From an uncultured Lachnospiraceae bacterium (GTDB taxonomy: Bacteria > Bacillota > Clostridia > Lachnospirales > Lachnospiraceae), in contig CAJKGK010000014.1 in assembly GCA_905199445.1 (NCBI GenBank), forward strand, positions 19,723-83,722: a stretch of DNA of 64,000 nucleotides. Reading direction: 5' to 3'. A program made the position numbers and the translations under genes. The notes beneath the pieces are model-generated. The model saw only the letters and a program-made list of their open reading frames with translations, did not search any database and was not told the DNA's origin. This document shows, one piece after another, positions 8,907-17,781 of this stretch (the first letter of the stretch is position 1; each line of letters opens with the position of its first letter).

Positions 8907-10967
8907 TTATAAGCCCAGCAGGGCAAGCAGCGGATGAATCAGCAGATCAATAATTTTGATCCCCACAAAGGGTGTGATCACACCGCCAAGGCCATAAATT
9001 AACATATTTCTGCGAAGCATTTTACTGCTGTTCATTGGTTTATACTTCACGCCTTTCATCGCCAGTGGAATCAGACATGGAATAATAATGGCATTAAAGA
9101 TTAAAGCGGATAAAATCGCACTAAATGGTGTGGCCAGATTCATGATGTTTAAAACCTGCATCTGTGGAATAACCATCATAAACATTGCCGGAATAATCGC
9201 AAAATATTTGGCAATATCATTGGCAATACTAAAGGTGGTCAGGCTGCCTCTTGTAATCAGAAGCTGCTTGCCGATTTCAACCACTTCAAGAATCTTTGTT
9301 GGATCCGAATCAAGGTCAACCATATTGGCTGCCTCTTTTGCTGCGGTTGTACCACTGTTCATTGCCAGACCTACATTGGCCTGAGCCAGCGCCGGGGCGT
9401 CGTTGGTACCGTCGCCGGTCATGGCAACAATCTTTCCCTCATTTTGTTCACGTTTAATAACGTTAATCTTATCTTCCGGCTTACATTCCGCAATGAAGTC
9501 ATCCACACCGGCCTCGGAAGCAATTGTTGCCGCAGTCAGGGGATTATCCCCTGTACACATAATGGTTTTAATACCAATCGCTCTGAGACGTTCAAAACGT
9601 TCTTTCATTCCCGGTTTTACCGTATCTTTTAAATAAATCACACCAAGAATCTCTTTATTCCGGCACACGGTCAGCGGCGTACCGCCCAGTTGCGAAATTT
9701 CAGCCACACATTTTTCAAGGTCATCGGGAATTTTTCCGCCCAATGCCTTTATATAAGCTGCAATAGCCTCGCTGGCACCTTTACGGATCATGGTTCCGTC
9801 AGAAAGATCCACACCGCTCATTCGTGTCTGAGCAGAAAACTCAATAAATCCGGCCCCCTGGACAGCCGTCACATCACAGCCCATTCGGTGTCCCAGTTCA
9901 ACCGTAGACTTGCCTTCCGGTGTTTGATCCTCCAGAGAGGACAAAACCGCACACCGGATTAATTCATTTTTGTCAGCATGGCCTACAGGATAAAAATCTG
10001 CCGCCAGACGATTGCCAAATGTAATTGTTCCCGTTTTATCAAGAATCATTGTATCAACATCACCACAGGCTTCTACGGCCTTTCCGGACATGGCAATCAC
10101 ATTAAATCTTGTCACTCGATCCATACCTGCAATACCTATCGCAGACAGCAAACCTCCAATAGTTGTCGGAATCAGACATACTGCCAAAGCAACCAACGTG
10201 GAAACATCCAGGGTAACGCCGCTGTACACGCCAATGGGATATAGGGTTACAATAACAATCATAAAAATAATTGTAAGACTGACAAGTAATGTATTCAAAG
10301 CAACTTCATTGGGTGTTTTCTTACGTGAGGAACCTTCTACAAGAGCAATCATCCGATCCAGAAAGCTCTCTCCCGCAGAAGCGGTAATTTTTATTTTCAG
10401 CCAGTCACTGACAACGGTTGTACCACCAGTGACGGAGCAAAAATCTCCGCCGCTTTCCCTGACAACCGGAGCGGATTCGCCGGTAATGGCAGATTCATCA
10501 ACAGAAGCAACACCTTCAATGACTTCACCGTCATTGGGAATAAGCTCGCCTGCACGAACCATAACAATGTCGCCTTTTTTCAGATCACTGGAACTAATAA
10601 TTCTTTCACTTCCATTGCTCATTAAAACACGAGCTCTTGTATCTCTCTGCGTTTTTTTCAGGCTGGCAGCCTGGGCCTTTCCACGGCCCTCGGCTACAGC
10701 TTCCGCAAAATTTGCAAATAATACCGTAATAAACAAAATAATAGTCACAATAATATTGTAGGCTCTCATATTAGTTCCCGGATTGGCAATTCCAAACAGA
10801 CCGGGATAAACAGAAAGCACCAGTGTTACAAGACATCCGATTTCAACAACAAACATAACCGGATTTTTCATCATATAACGGGGATTAAGCTTTTTGAAAG
10901 CCCCAATCACCGCATCCTTTAGAATCTCAGGTGTCATAAATTTGGTTTTATTTCTCTGCTTACTCAT
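8907..10967 (-). CDS. kdpB: Potassium-transporting P-type ATPase subunit B
   Basis: The 686-residue catalytic subunit of the high-affinity potassium pump. It shows the actuator motif TGESAPV, the phosphorylation site D310 in DKTGTIT, the nucleotide-binding region GAS, and the hinge motif TGDGTNDAPALAQA, with membrane helices grouped as in type IA P-ATPases. ATP hydrolysis by KdpB energises potassium taken up through KdpA. AAGGAGG lies 11 bases before the ATG and the gene begins 16 bp after the kdpA stop. Confidence 0.97.
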   Translation of the reverse strand: MSKQRNKTKFMTPEILKDAVIGAFKKLNPRYMMKNPVMFVVEIGCLVTLVLSVYPGLFGIANPGTNMRAYNIIVTIILFITVLFANFAEAVAEGRGKAQAASLKKTQRDTRARVLMSNGSERIISSSDLKKGDIVMVRAGELIPNDGEVIEGVASVDESAITGESAPVVRESGGDFCSVTGGTTVVSDWLKIKITASAGESFLDRMIALVEGSSRKKTPNEVALNTLLVSLTIIFMIVIVTLYPIGVYSGVTLDVSTLVALAVCLIPTTIGGLLSAIGIAGMDRVTRFNVIAMSGKAVEACGDVDTMILDKTGTITFGNRLAADFYPVGHADKNELIRCAVLSSLEDQTPEGKSTVELGHRMGCDVTAVQGAGFIEFSAQTRMSGVDLSDGTMIRKGASEAIAAYIKALGGKIPDDLEKCVAEISQLGGTPLTVCRNKEILGVIYLKDTVKPGMKERFERLRAIGIKTIMCTGDNPLTAATIASEAGVDDFIAECKPEDKINVIKREQNEGKIVAMTGDGTNDAPALAQANVGLAMNSGTTAAKEAANMVDLDSDPTKILEVVEIGKQLLITRGSLTTFSIANDIAKYFAIIPAMFMMVIPQMQVLNIMNLATPFSAILSALIFNAIIIPCLIPLAMKGVKYKPMNSSKMLRRNMLIYGLGGVITPFVGIKIIDLLIHPLLALLGL

Positions 10968-10983
10968 GAATGACTTATCCTCC

Positions 10984-12669
10984 TTAGCCCCAAAGTGTCA
11001 AATGTTCCGCAACAGGTCCAAGAGCCAGTGCCGGGAAAAATGTCAGGGCAGCGAAAATATACACAACAACCACGAGGGCAATCGTAAATGTCGGTGTATC
11101 TGTACGCAATGTGCCCACAGATTCGCTTACACGGCGTTTGGCCATCAGTGATGCGGCCACACAAAGCTGAAGTATAATGGAAATATATCTTCCGAAATAC
11201 ATGGCAAGACCGGCCGTAATATTCCAAAAATATGTGTTATCCACGAGACCTTCAAATCCTGAACCATTGTTTGCCGCCGATGAGGCATATTCATACAGGA
11301 TCTGAGATAGTCCATGAAATCCTGGATTTGTAATCCCGTCAAGACCGGCCTGGGTAGAAACCGCAATTGCTGTAAAGGCCAAAATTAAAAGGGGATGAAC
11401 AATAATACATAATGCGGTTAATTTCATTTCCCTGCCTTCGATTTTCTTGCCCAGATATTCAGGTGTACGCCCGATCATCAGGCCGCATATAAAGACGGCC
11501 AGGATGGCATACATAATCATATTCATCAGGCCAACGCCCTCGCCGCCGAAAACAACATTCAACATCATATGAAGCATGGGTATCATACCGCCCAAAGGTG
11601 TCAGGGTATCATGCATGTTATTTACAGTTCCTGTAGTAAAGGACGTTGTGACTGTTGTAAACAGTGCAGACTGAGCAACGCCAAACCTTACTTCCTTACC
11701 TTCCATGCTTCCCATATCCTGATTCAGCCCCACCTGAGCCAGCGCCGGGTTTCCGGCCGATTCAGAGGCCACACACACCGTCAGACCAATAAGGAAAATA
11801 ATGGACATGGCGATAAAAATGGTACGGCCTTCGTTTTTCTTTTTACCGTTTCTGACCATTTTGCCAAACATAAGCACACAGGCGCCAGGGATAACCATCA
11901 TGGAAAGTAATTCTATCATATTTGAAATAATTGTAGGATTTTCCAGCGGTGTGGAAGAATTGGCACCCAAAAATCCGCCGCCGTTTGTCCCCAGATGCTT
12001 AATGGATTCAAGGGCAGCAATAGGACCCATGGCAATGTCCTGATATGTCCCTTCGATCGTGGTTACTGTTTGATTGGCATCCAAAGTCTGAGGTACCCCC
12101 TGAGAAACAAGAAGCAGACCTACAAGCAGTGACAGCGGCAGCAGCACACGGGTTATAATACGAACAAGATCCGCAAAGAAGTTACCCATATCCTTACCTT
12201 TGCCGGCCAGTCCTCTGACAAAAGCCACACATGCGGCAAAGCCGGTAGCTGCGGATACAAACATCATATAAATAATCACAACCATCTGGCTGAAATAGGA
12301 AAGTCCGCTTTCACCGGAATAATGCTGTAAGTTAGTGTTTGTCATAAAGGATATCATCGTATTAAATGAAAGCGTCTCTTCCATGGCACCGATCCCGTTA
12401 GGATTGAAAATGGGAAGCATCTGAATTCTTAAAATCAGATATCCGACAAACACCATAACTGCATTGGTCAATAATAACATAAGTGCATATTTTTTCCAGC
12501 TCATTCCTTTATGTGGATCTATACCGCTGATTTTATAAATAACACGATCAACACGGTCAAAAACCGGATCCGCAAAGGTATGCTGGAAAGTGGCAATATG
12601 ATACAGATAAGTTCCCAGTGGAATTATCAATATAACAAAAAGAGCCAGCGTTAAAATAATCTGTAACAT
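10984..12669 (-). CDS. kdpA: Potassium-transporting ATPase subunit A
   Basis: The 561-residue membrane channel subunit, a superfamily-of-K-transporters protein with about ten helices. Family landmarks are visible: the selectivity-loop segment NTNLQHYSGE near residue 115, GTNGGGFLGANSSTP near 230, FTTGTVNNMHDTL and the C-terminal NNGSGFEG. It selects and translocates potassium in the KdpFABC complex. Gene order F-A-B-C is canonical. A ribosome site (GGAGG) is seen about 10 bases before the ATG. Confidence 0.97.
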   Translation of the reverse strand: MLQIILTLALFVILIIPLGTYLYHIATFQHTFADPVFDRVDRVIYKISGIDPHKGMSWKKYALMLLLTNAVMVFVGYLILRIQMLPIFNPNGIGAMEETLSFNTMISFMTNTNLQHYSGESGLSYFSQMVVIIYMMFVSAATGFAACVAFVRGLAGKGKDMGNFFADLVRIITRVLLPLSLLVGLLLVSQGVPQTLDANQTVTTIEGTYQDIAMGPIAALESIKHLGTNGGGFLGANSSTPLENPTIISNMIELLSMMVIPGACVLMFGKMVRNGKKKNEGRTIFIAMSIIFLIGLTVCVASESAGNPALAQVGLNQDMGSMEGKEVRFGVAQSALFTTVTTSFTTGTVNNMHDTLTPLGGMIPMLHMMLNVVFGGEGVGLMNMIMYAILAVFICGLMIGRTPEYLGKKIEGREMKLTALCIIVHPLLILAFTAIAVSTQAGLDGITNPGFHGLSQILYEYASSAANNGSGFEGLVDNTYFWNITAGLAMYFGRYISIILQLCVAASLMAKRRVSESVGTLRTDTPTFTIALVVVVYIFAALTFFPALALGPVAEHLTLWG

Positions 12670-12708
12670 TGTTCTTGTTTTCCTCCTGTGATAAAATTTT
12701 ACATTACT

Positions 12709-12801
12709 TTAAAACTTTTCAGGATTAATCAGCGCATAAAGAAGATACCCTGCAATCAGTGCAATTAAAGCAACAATAATAACAGTTCCTAAAATCGGCA
12801 T
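12709..12801 (-). CDS. kdpF: KdpF small membrane subunit
   Basis: A 30-residue reading frame too short for most gene finders, with GGGAGG upstream and 39 bp before kdpA. It consists of one hydrophobic helix followed by GYLLYALINPEKF, which closely resembles the conserved KdpF C-terminus (GYLVYALINAEAF in E. coli, from memory). KdpF packs against KdpA and stabilises the complex. Size, topology, position and motif all agree. Confidence 0.9.
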   Translation of the reverse strand: MPILGTVIIVALIALIAGYLLYALINPEKF

Positions 12802-12817
12802 ACATCTTACCTCCCTT

Positions 12818-12913
12818 TCATTTCCTGTTCATCTGGTATTCGCAAAAATCAGCCAACAGCTTCATTGATCCAAAACAAATGACCAGAATTGCAATCATTA
12901 ATAAATCCATCAT
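12818..12913 (-). CDS. 31-residue membrane microprotein heading the kdp operon
   Basis: ATG at 12913 with GGAG nine bases upstream opens a 31-codon frame: one hydrophobic helix (LLMIAILVICFGSMKLL) followed by a short polar tail (ADFCEYQMNRK). It ends 17 bp before the kdpF start, with the kdpF ribosome site directly after its stop, so the two are almost certainly co-transcribed. Similar short hydrophobic proteins with a C-terminal cysteine or aspartate tail occur ahead of kdpF/kdpA in other bacteria, as I recall, but I know of no assigned function. A role as an extra small Kdp subunit or assembly factor is inference. Confidence 0.7.
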   Translation of the reverse strand: MMDLLMIAILVICFGSMKLLADFCEYQMNRK

Positions 12914-13041
12914 AACTATGATCTCCTTTTCTTTGATTTGTCTGTTGCACATCTTAGCACTGTTTTTATGAAAATAGTGTGAATATTTCCCGTACTTGTA
13001 TAAAGATTATGTTAAGATTAAAATAAAGTAAGGCATAACTC

Positions 13042-13099
13042 AAAAAAGCAAAAAAAAAGCCTTATATTCTGGATGCAGCTGCAATCCAAAATATAAGGC
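13042..13099 (-). terminator. Terminator after the AI-2E-family gene
   Basis: A long hairpin (arms GCCTTATATT and AATATAAGGC with TGGAT/ATCCA inside, 13059-13099) is followed on the minus strand by a T9 run, GC and a T6 run. It separates the 13176-14438 gene from the kdp promoter region. The remaining 128 bp up to the first kdp microprotein hold the kdp promoter, but I cannot place its boxes with confidence. Confidence 0.85.
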
Positions 13100-13175
13100 C
13101 TGACCTTTATTCTGCTTTCACTTCTAATCTAACTTCTGATTTTACTTGTGATTTTCTTTTACTTATAACGCTCTT

Positions 13176-14438
13176 TTACTTATGACTTTCATCTCCGTGC
13201 TTAGTCTCTCCGGTTTTTTTCCAGGCCTCTCGCCCTGCATTCACCGCATTACTTACATGATCCTTTAAATTTTGCCCATCACCCATGGACAGTTTTTTCA
13301 CAGACTGCCCCTGGGACAACTGAACTTCTCTATAGGTCACATCCTGGGACAACAGCTTATATACTGTAGCCAGCGCAGGAACACCCATTAAAATGCCGCC
13401 GATACCGCCGATGCCGCCACCGACAACTACAGCCAGCAGGACCCACATGCCGGGCAGACCAATAGAGGAACCGACAACCTTTGGATAAATAATGTTGCCT
13501 TCCAGCTGCTGCAGAATCAGAATAAAAATAAGAAACATAATTGCTTTCATAGGGTCTTCTGTTAAGATCATAAATGCACCCACACCTGCTCCAATATAGG
13601 CGCCCACAATCGGAAGCAGTGCCGTCGCACCAACTAAGGCTCCCACCATGGCTGCATAAGGGAAACGGAAAAGCACCATCCCCAGGGTACACAGGCAACC
13701 TAAAATAACCGCTTCCGTACACTGGCCAATAATAAAATTTCTAAAAGTCTGGTGGCCCACATCTACAACATGTCTCACCTTCTGGACAACCTTTTCATTA
13801 AAATAAACCCTTAAAAGCCGTTTAGACTGTCTGACAAGCCATTCCTTGCTGAAAAGAATATATACAGCAAAAATCGCACCAAGGACAAAATTAACAACGC
13901 CCTTGCCAAGAACGCCTACAAAGACTACTGTTGAATTTAAAATCCCCCCCAGTCCGCTGGTCACGTAAGCAGCGGCATTTTTTAAAAGCTGTGGCCAGTC
14001 AATCTTCATACTTTCCAGCCACTGCTCCACTGCGGGAAGCTGATCACTGTGATCCAGAGCCCACAGCCGAACCTTTTCCGCATAGATAGGAATACTTTTC
14101 CCGATCACCTCAAAGGCACTGATCAGCTCCGGAATAACTACATTTAACAGTAAAACAATGATAATCACAATAATTCCGATAGATATAAGAATACAGACCG
14201 GACGTCTGGTCTTATTTATCCACTTATTCCGAGAATTGGGCCAATACAGCCGCTCTGCCTTTACAAGAATAATATTCAGTACATAAGCCATCACAGCGCC
14301 GATGACCAGTGGAAGCATAATTCCCCATAACCCGCCAATCACACTGATAATACGTTCAAAATAAATAATACCAAGAATTGTCAGCGCAATTCCCACACAT
14401 ATTTTCCATAACGCAATGGGCTGACCTGTCTTTTTCAT
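13176..14438 (-). CDS. AI-2E family (PerM/DUF20) membrane transporter
   Basis: A 420-residue membrane protein with helix pairs at about residues 10-60, 70-95, 150-200 and a C-terminal cluster (about 230-360) containing AMVGALVGATALLPIVGAYIGAG and GLPGMWVLLAVVVGG, typical of the AI-2E/PerM family, whose members include sodium/proton antiporters and putative signal exporters. Substrate is unknown here. The C-terminus (after about 375) is hydrophilic. The start is uncertain: ATG at 14438 is used, but TTG at 14450 is nearer to AGAAGGG. It stands alone between two divergent regions and ends at a strong terminator. Confidence 0.85.
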   Translation of the reverse strand: MKKTGQPIALWKICVGIALTILGIIYFERIISVIGGLWGIMLPLVIGAVMAYVLNIILVKAERLYWPNSRNKWINKTRRPVCILISIGIIVIIIVLLLNVVIPELISAFEVIGKSIPIYAEKVRLWALDHSDQLPAVEQWLESMKIDWPQLLKNAAAYVTSGLGGILNSTVVFVGVLGKGVVNFVLGAIFAVYILFSKEWLVRQSKRLLRVYFNEKVVQKVRHVVDVGHQTFRNFIIGQCTEAVILGCLCTLGMVLFRFPYAAMVGALVGATALLPIVGAYIGAGVGAFMILTEDPMKAIMFLIFILILQQLEGNIIYPKVVGSSIGLPGMWVLLAVVVGGGIGGIGGILMGVPALATVYKLLSQDVTYREVQLSQGQSVKKLSMGDGQNLKDHVSNAVNAGREAWKKTGETKHGDESHK

Positions 14439-14630
14439 AAAACTATCCAACTACCCTTCTTTTCCGATTTTATATAGACCTGCCGGATGTAACTGCCGGC
14501 TGTCTGTAAAGCCAAAAGTTTTCCACTCAAAGTCTGTTTAATTTATTGTAACACATATTATATGCACAAAAAAAGAAGGATTTATAATAGTATTCTTAAA
14601 TTTTGGTAAAGATTATAAATAAATCATGGC

Positions 14631-14659
14631 TTGCCACTGTTTTCCGCCTATGTTAAGAT
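14631..14659 (+). promoter_or_regulatory. Putative rlmD promoter
   Basis: TTGCCA (14631-14636) and TAAGAT (14654-14659) are spaced by 17 bp, 50 bp before the rlmD start codon. No operator is evident. Confidence 0.6.
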
Positions 14660-14708
14660 TGCTTTAGTTGTTTTTTTACACACCATTGAGAGGAGCATTT
14701 AATAATTT

Positions 14709-16115
14709 ATGAAAAAAGGTGAAATTTACGAAGGTATTATAGAATCAGTGGATTTTCCTAATAAAGGCCGTGTCCCGGTTGGGGATACGGTAGTCACCGT
14801 AAAAAACGGTATTCCGGGACAAAGGGTCCGTTTTATGATTAACAAAAAACGTGGAGAACGGGTTGAAGGCCGTCTTATGGAAATCCTTGAACCATCCCCT
14901 CTGGAAACCATAGCCCCGGTCTGTCAAACCTTTCCGGCCTGCGGCGGATGCATGTACCAGACCATGGATTATACGCAGCAGCTGAACATGAAGGCCAAAC
15001 AGGTACAGGCACTTTTAAGTCCTGTAATTACTGCCCATCAGCAGGATTTTCTGTTTGAGGGCATAAAAAGCAGCCCTCTGCAGTGGGGTTATCGGAACAA
15101 AATGGAATTTTCCTTTGGAGATGCCGTCAAAGATGGTCCCCTAACCTTAGGACTTCACAAAAAAGGCAGCACTTATGACATCCTTACAGTAGATGACTGT
15201 AAAATTGTTCACAAAGATTTTACTCTGATTTTGGACTGTGTCCTGAAATACTTTACCCAAAACCCGCAGCCTTACTACCACAAAATGAGTCATACCGGTT
15301 ATCTGCGCCATTTACTTGTCCGCCGTGCTCAGACAACCGGCGAAATACTGGTCAACCTTGTCACGACAAGCCAGGCAGATCCTGACCTTTCTCAATTGAC
15401 TCAGCAGCTAAAAAATCTTTCTCTGGAGGGAAAAATTGTAGGATTCCTTCATATTATTAATGACAGTCTGGCAGATGTTGTACAAAGTGATGAAACCCGG
15501 CTTTTATTTGGCCAGGATTATTTTTATGAAAATATTCTGGGATTAAAGTTTAAAATTACCCCCTTTTCTTTTTTTCAGACCAACTCTTTAGGCGCTCAGG
15601 TGCTTTACGAGACAGCCCGAAGCTATATAGGAAGTACAAAAGATATGACGGTTTTTGATCTGTACAGCGGCACAGGAACGATTGCACAGATTCTGGCACC
15701 TGTTTCCAAACAGGTCATTGGCGTGGAAATTGTAGATGAAGCCGTTGGGGCAGCCAGAGAAAACGCAGCCCTTAATCACCTGGCAAACTGCCGTTTTATT
15801 TCCGGAGATGTGCTTAAAGTACTGGATGACATTGAGGAACGTCCGGATTTCATTGTACTGGATCCCCCAAGAGACGGTATTCATCCAAAGGCACTGGAAC
15901 GCATCATCGACTATGGTGTAAATCATATGGTTTATATTTCCTGCAAACCAACCAGTCTGGCCAGGGATCTTGATATTCTCCTTGAAAAAGGATACCAGGT
16001 GGATCGGGTTTGCTGTGTGGATATGTTCCCGGGAACCGTGCATGTGGAGACTGTTGTCTTGCTTTCCAAAGGAGAAATCGACTCGAAAAAGGTTCGTGTG
16101 GAGTTCTCGCTGTAG
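14709..16115 (+). CDS. rlmD: 23S rRNA (uracil-5-)-methyltransferase, truncated by an in-frame TAG
   Basis: A RumA/RlmD-type SAM-dependent methyltransferase. An N-terminal TRAM domain (about 1-60) is followed by the iron-sulfur cysteine cluster CQTFPACGGC (near 77-86), the SAM site DLYSGTGTIAQ, the DPPRDG motif and catalytic C412 (YISCKPTS). It methylates C5 of a uridine in 23S rRNA. The enzyme core is complete at 468 residues, but the frame continues without interruption after the TAG at 16113-16115 into a tail usually fused to clostridial homologues. The catalytic domain should therefore still be made. RumA/TrmFO subclass and target uridine are not decided by sequence. Confidence 0.9.
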   Translation: MKKGEIYEGIIESVDFPNKGRVPVGDTVVTVKNGIPGQRVRFMINKKRGERVEGRLMEILEPSPLETIAPVCQTFPACGGCMYQTMDYTQQLNMKAKQVQALLSPVITAHQQDFLFEGIKSSPLQWGYRNKMEFSFGDAVKDGPLTLGLHKKGSTYDILTVDDCKIVHKDFTLILDCVLKYFTQNPQPYYHKMSHTGYLRHLLVRRAQTTGEILVNLVTTSQADPDLSQLTQQLKNLSLEGKIVGFLHIINDSLADVVQSDETRLLFGQDYFYENILGLKFKITPFSFFQTNSLGAQVLYETARSYIGSTKDMTVFDLYSGTGTIAQILAPVSKQVIGVEIVDEAVGAARENAALNHLANCRFISGDVLKVLDDIEERPDFIVLDPPRDGIHPKALERIIDYGVNHMVYISCKPTSLARDLDILLEKGYQVDRVCCVDMFPGTVHVETVVLLSKGEIDSKKVRVEFSL

Positions 16116-16355
16116 GATATGGGTATGTCCGGGTTCCAGAATGACGCTACATACGGACAAATCAAAGAACGTGTATTGCAGCAGACTGGATTGAAGGTTT
16201 CTTCCCTCTATATCGCCCAGATCAAGCAGAAATATGGCATTATTGAGCGTGAGAACTATAACAAGCCAAAGTCTGAAAATGCCAGACAGCCGAAATGTCC
16301 GCCAGAAAAGGAAGCAGCGATTACAGAAGCGTTGAAGTTCTTTGGGATGATTTGA
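16116..16355 (+). pseudogene. Detached C-terminal extension of rlmD beyond an amber codon
   Basis: The 80 codons after the rlmD TAG are in the same frame and encode the tail that I recognise on RumA-like proteins of Clostridia: a helical segment (TYGQIKERVLQQTGLKVSS), then LYIAQIKQKYGIIERENYN, a KPKSENARQPKCPPEKE stretch and the end ITEALKFFGMI. The expected residue at the TAG is glutamate or glutamine, one substitution away (GAG or CAG to TAG). No ribosome site precedes the ATG at 16119. Either this is a nonsense mutation, a sequence error, or the codon is read through. The tail is thought to be a small nucleic-acid-binding module, but that is inference. Confidence 0.75.
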
Positions 16356-16471
16356 TAAAAATAAAAAGGACGAGGTTAAAATGACTTTTCGAAAGTAAGA
16401 GATACAATAAAGGGTATTAACACCATTTTGGTGATTGAATACAAATCTATTACAGAAAGGGTGGTTTAATT

Positions 16472-16510
16472 ATGAAGATAAATCGTGTATGGAGGGTTCA
16501 CGCTTCCTAA
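16472..16510 (+). other. Possible 12-residue leader peptide before the acetyltransferase
   Basis: AAAGGGTGG, seven bases before an ATG, opens a 12-codon frame (MKINRVWRVHAS) ending at TAA, 29 bp before the acetyltransferase ATG. A short stem GGGTT/AACCC spans its end. The arrangement resembles translational-attenuation leaders of inducible resistance genes, but such short frames arise by chance and no alternate stem covering the downstream ribosome site was clear. Confidence 0.3.
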
Positions 16511-16539
16511 CCCCCGAATCAAATTTTGGAGGAAACAAA

Positions 16540-17469
16540 ATGGAAAATCAAATTACCATCCGTGAAGCAGTCACGGAAAACGATGTTGCAACTTTTTGGG
16601 AACAGCTTCACATCTACCACAAACGGGATATCTTCCCAGATCACGGCAGCGAAGATCTGGAATACTTCCTCAGTTCGGAATATCATGGGCACATGATGAA
16701 GATTCACGACAGGCCGCAGGATCGCTGCTTTTTTCTGTTCTTCCATCGGGATGGACAGGATATCGGCTTTGCCATGCCGGTAATCTTCACTTCCGAGGAC
16801 GGAAAGTGCTTTATCATGGAATTCTGTGTCTATCCGGAATTTCGGGGCGTCGGTACCGGCCGAAACTGTGCCGGAGCACTTCTGGACTGGGCAAAGGAAC
16901 ACGGTGCACTCTATGCGGAACTAAACTATGGAGGCGATAAGCGGCGGCAACACTTCTGGGAAAGCGTCGACTTTATCGAGAACGGCGCCGATGAGTGGGG
17001 CGAACCTCTTATGATCCTGCCCCCGGTAGAAAACATTCCGATTACTGTGGAAGTCCTCGCTGATCCAGAGGACTGGCAGCTCAAGAAATTGGAAAACGGA
17101 TTCAAAAAGGACATCGAGGAAGAATTACTAACGGAAGAAAAGCAGAAACAGCTTCAACAAGCCATCAAAGAAGGCAAGCTTACCTTCTTTATTGCCAAGC
17201 GTGGCTACCGTGCAATTGGTATGTGCAGCGTTGCTAAGCACTTCTCCACTTTTGCCTGTACGGACACAGGCGTATTTGAGGACTTTTATGTGGAGCCCGT
17301 GTTCCGCAAAAAAGGCATAGCAAGGATGCTTGCTCAAGCCGCTCAGAATTGGAGCTGTGAGCAGGGACTTGCAAGTTTGACCGTCTGCTGTGCTCCCTGT
17401 GACGAGCAAATGTACCAGTCACTTGGCTTTGATGCGCCGCTTGGAAAAACATATGCGAAGATAATCTAA
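16540..17469 (+). CDS. Tandem GNAT-family N-acetyltransferase
   Basis: A 309-residue protein built of two acetyl-CoA-dependent GNAT domains: residues about 5-150 (motif A VYPEFRGVGTG) and about 165-309 (VEPVFRKKGIARMLA, followed by the typical SLGFDAPLGKTY end). The acceptor is unknown; two-domain GNATs include antibiotic and amino-acid acetyltransferases. The start at 16540 has TTTGGAGG 8 bases upstream; an upstream in-frame ATG lacks one. Its G+C is visibly higher than that of the rlmD gene and of the AT-rich fragment after it, and it lies beside a decayed insertion sequence, which suggests horizontal acquisition. Confidence 0.85.
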   Translation: MENQITIREAVTENDVATFWEQLHIYHKRDIFPDHGSEDLEYFLSSEYHGHMMKIHDRPQDRCFFLFFHRDGQDIGFAMPVIFTSEDGKCFIMEFCVYPEFRGVGTGRNCAGALLDWAKEHGALYAELNYGGDKRRQHFWESVDFIENGADEWGEPLMILPPVENIPITVEVLADPEDWQLKKLENGFKKDIEEELLTEEKQKQLQQAIKEGKLTFFIAKRGYRAIGMCSVAKHFSTFACTDTGVFEDFYVEPVFRKKGIARMLAQAAQNWSCEQGLASLTVCCAPCDEQMYQSLGFDAPLGKTYAKII

Positions 17470-17548
17470 TCGCTGCGACAGAGGTAGGCGACGAAAAAAA
17501 TCCCACTGACTTTGCCCATCATGGGATGCGGTCAGTGAAGATAAAGAT

Positions 17549-17735
17549 GTGCTTGACTATTTTTATAATACATTAAAAAACATAGTTGATGCATTAAAAA
17601 ATAATGGTTTTGATGTTTTTGCAAACAATTCTTTCAAAGATGAAATCTTAATAATTAAAAGTAAAGATGGAAAAACAATAAAATCAATCGAAAGTGAACT
17701 AGTTAGAGAATATGAAAAAATGCAAGAGGGTGTCG
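17549..17735 (+). pseudogene. AT-rich gene fragment cut off by the insertion sequence
   Basis: An open frame beginning at GTG encodes about 60 residues (DYFYNTLKNIVDALKNNGF ... ELVREYEKMQ) and then enters the end of the IS element. There is no ribosome site, and the frame is open upstream for several codons, so the true start may lie earlier or be lost. Strongly AT-rich composition differs from the GNAT gene just before it. I do not recognise the family. Confidence 0.4.
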
Positions 17736-17781
17736 CAAAATCATCTAATTTGATGATTTTGCGATACTCTCGCTCTATACA

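Noticed and set aside
10012..10761. A 249-codon open frame on the strand opposite kdpB
   Set aside because: It lies wholly within kdpB, has no ribosome site and its composition (many Thr, Ile, Ser) is the usual mirror of a coding gene.
12914..13041. Cyclic di-AMP (ydaO-type) riboswitch before the kdp operon
   Set aside because: The space left after the terminator is only about 128 bp and I could not find the conserved ydaO core segments. A Rfam scan would decide.
17495..17535. Terminator of the GNAT gene
   Set aside because: The hairpin CACTGAC/GTCAGTG has its T-run on the minus strand only, so it cannot end the rightward GNAT transcript.
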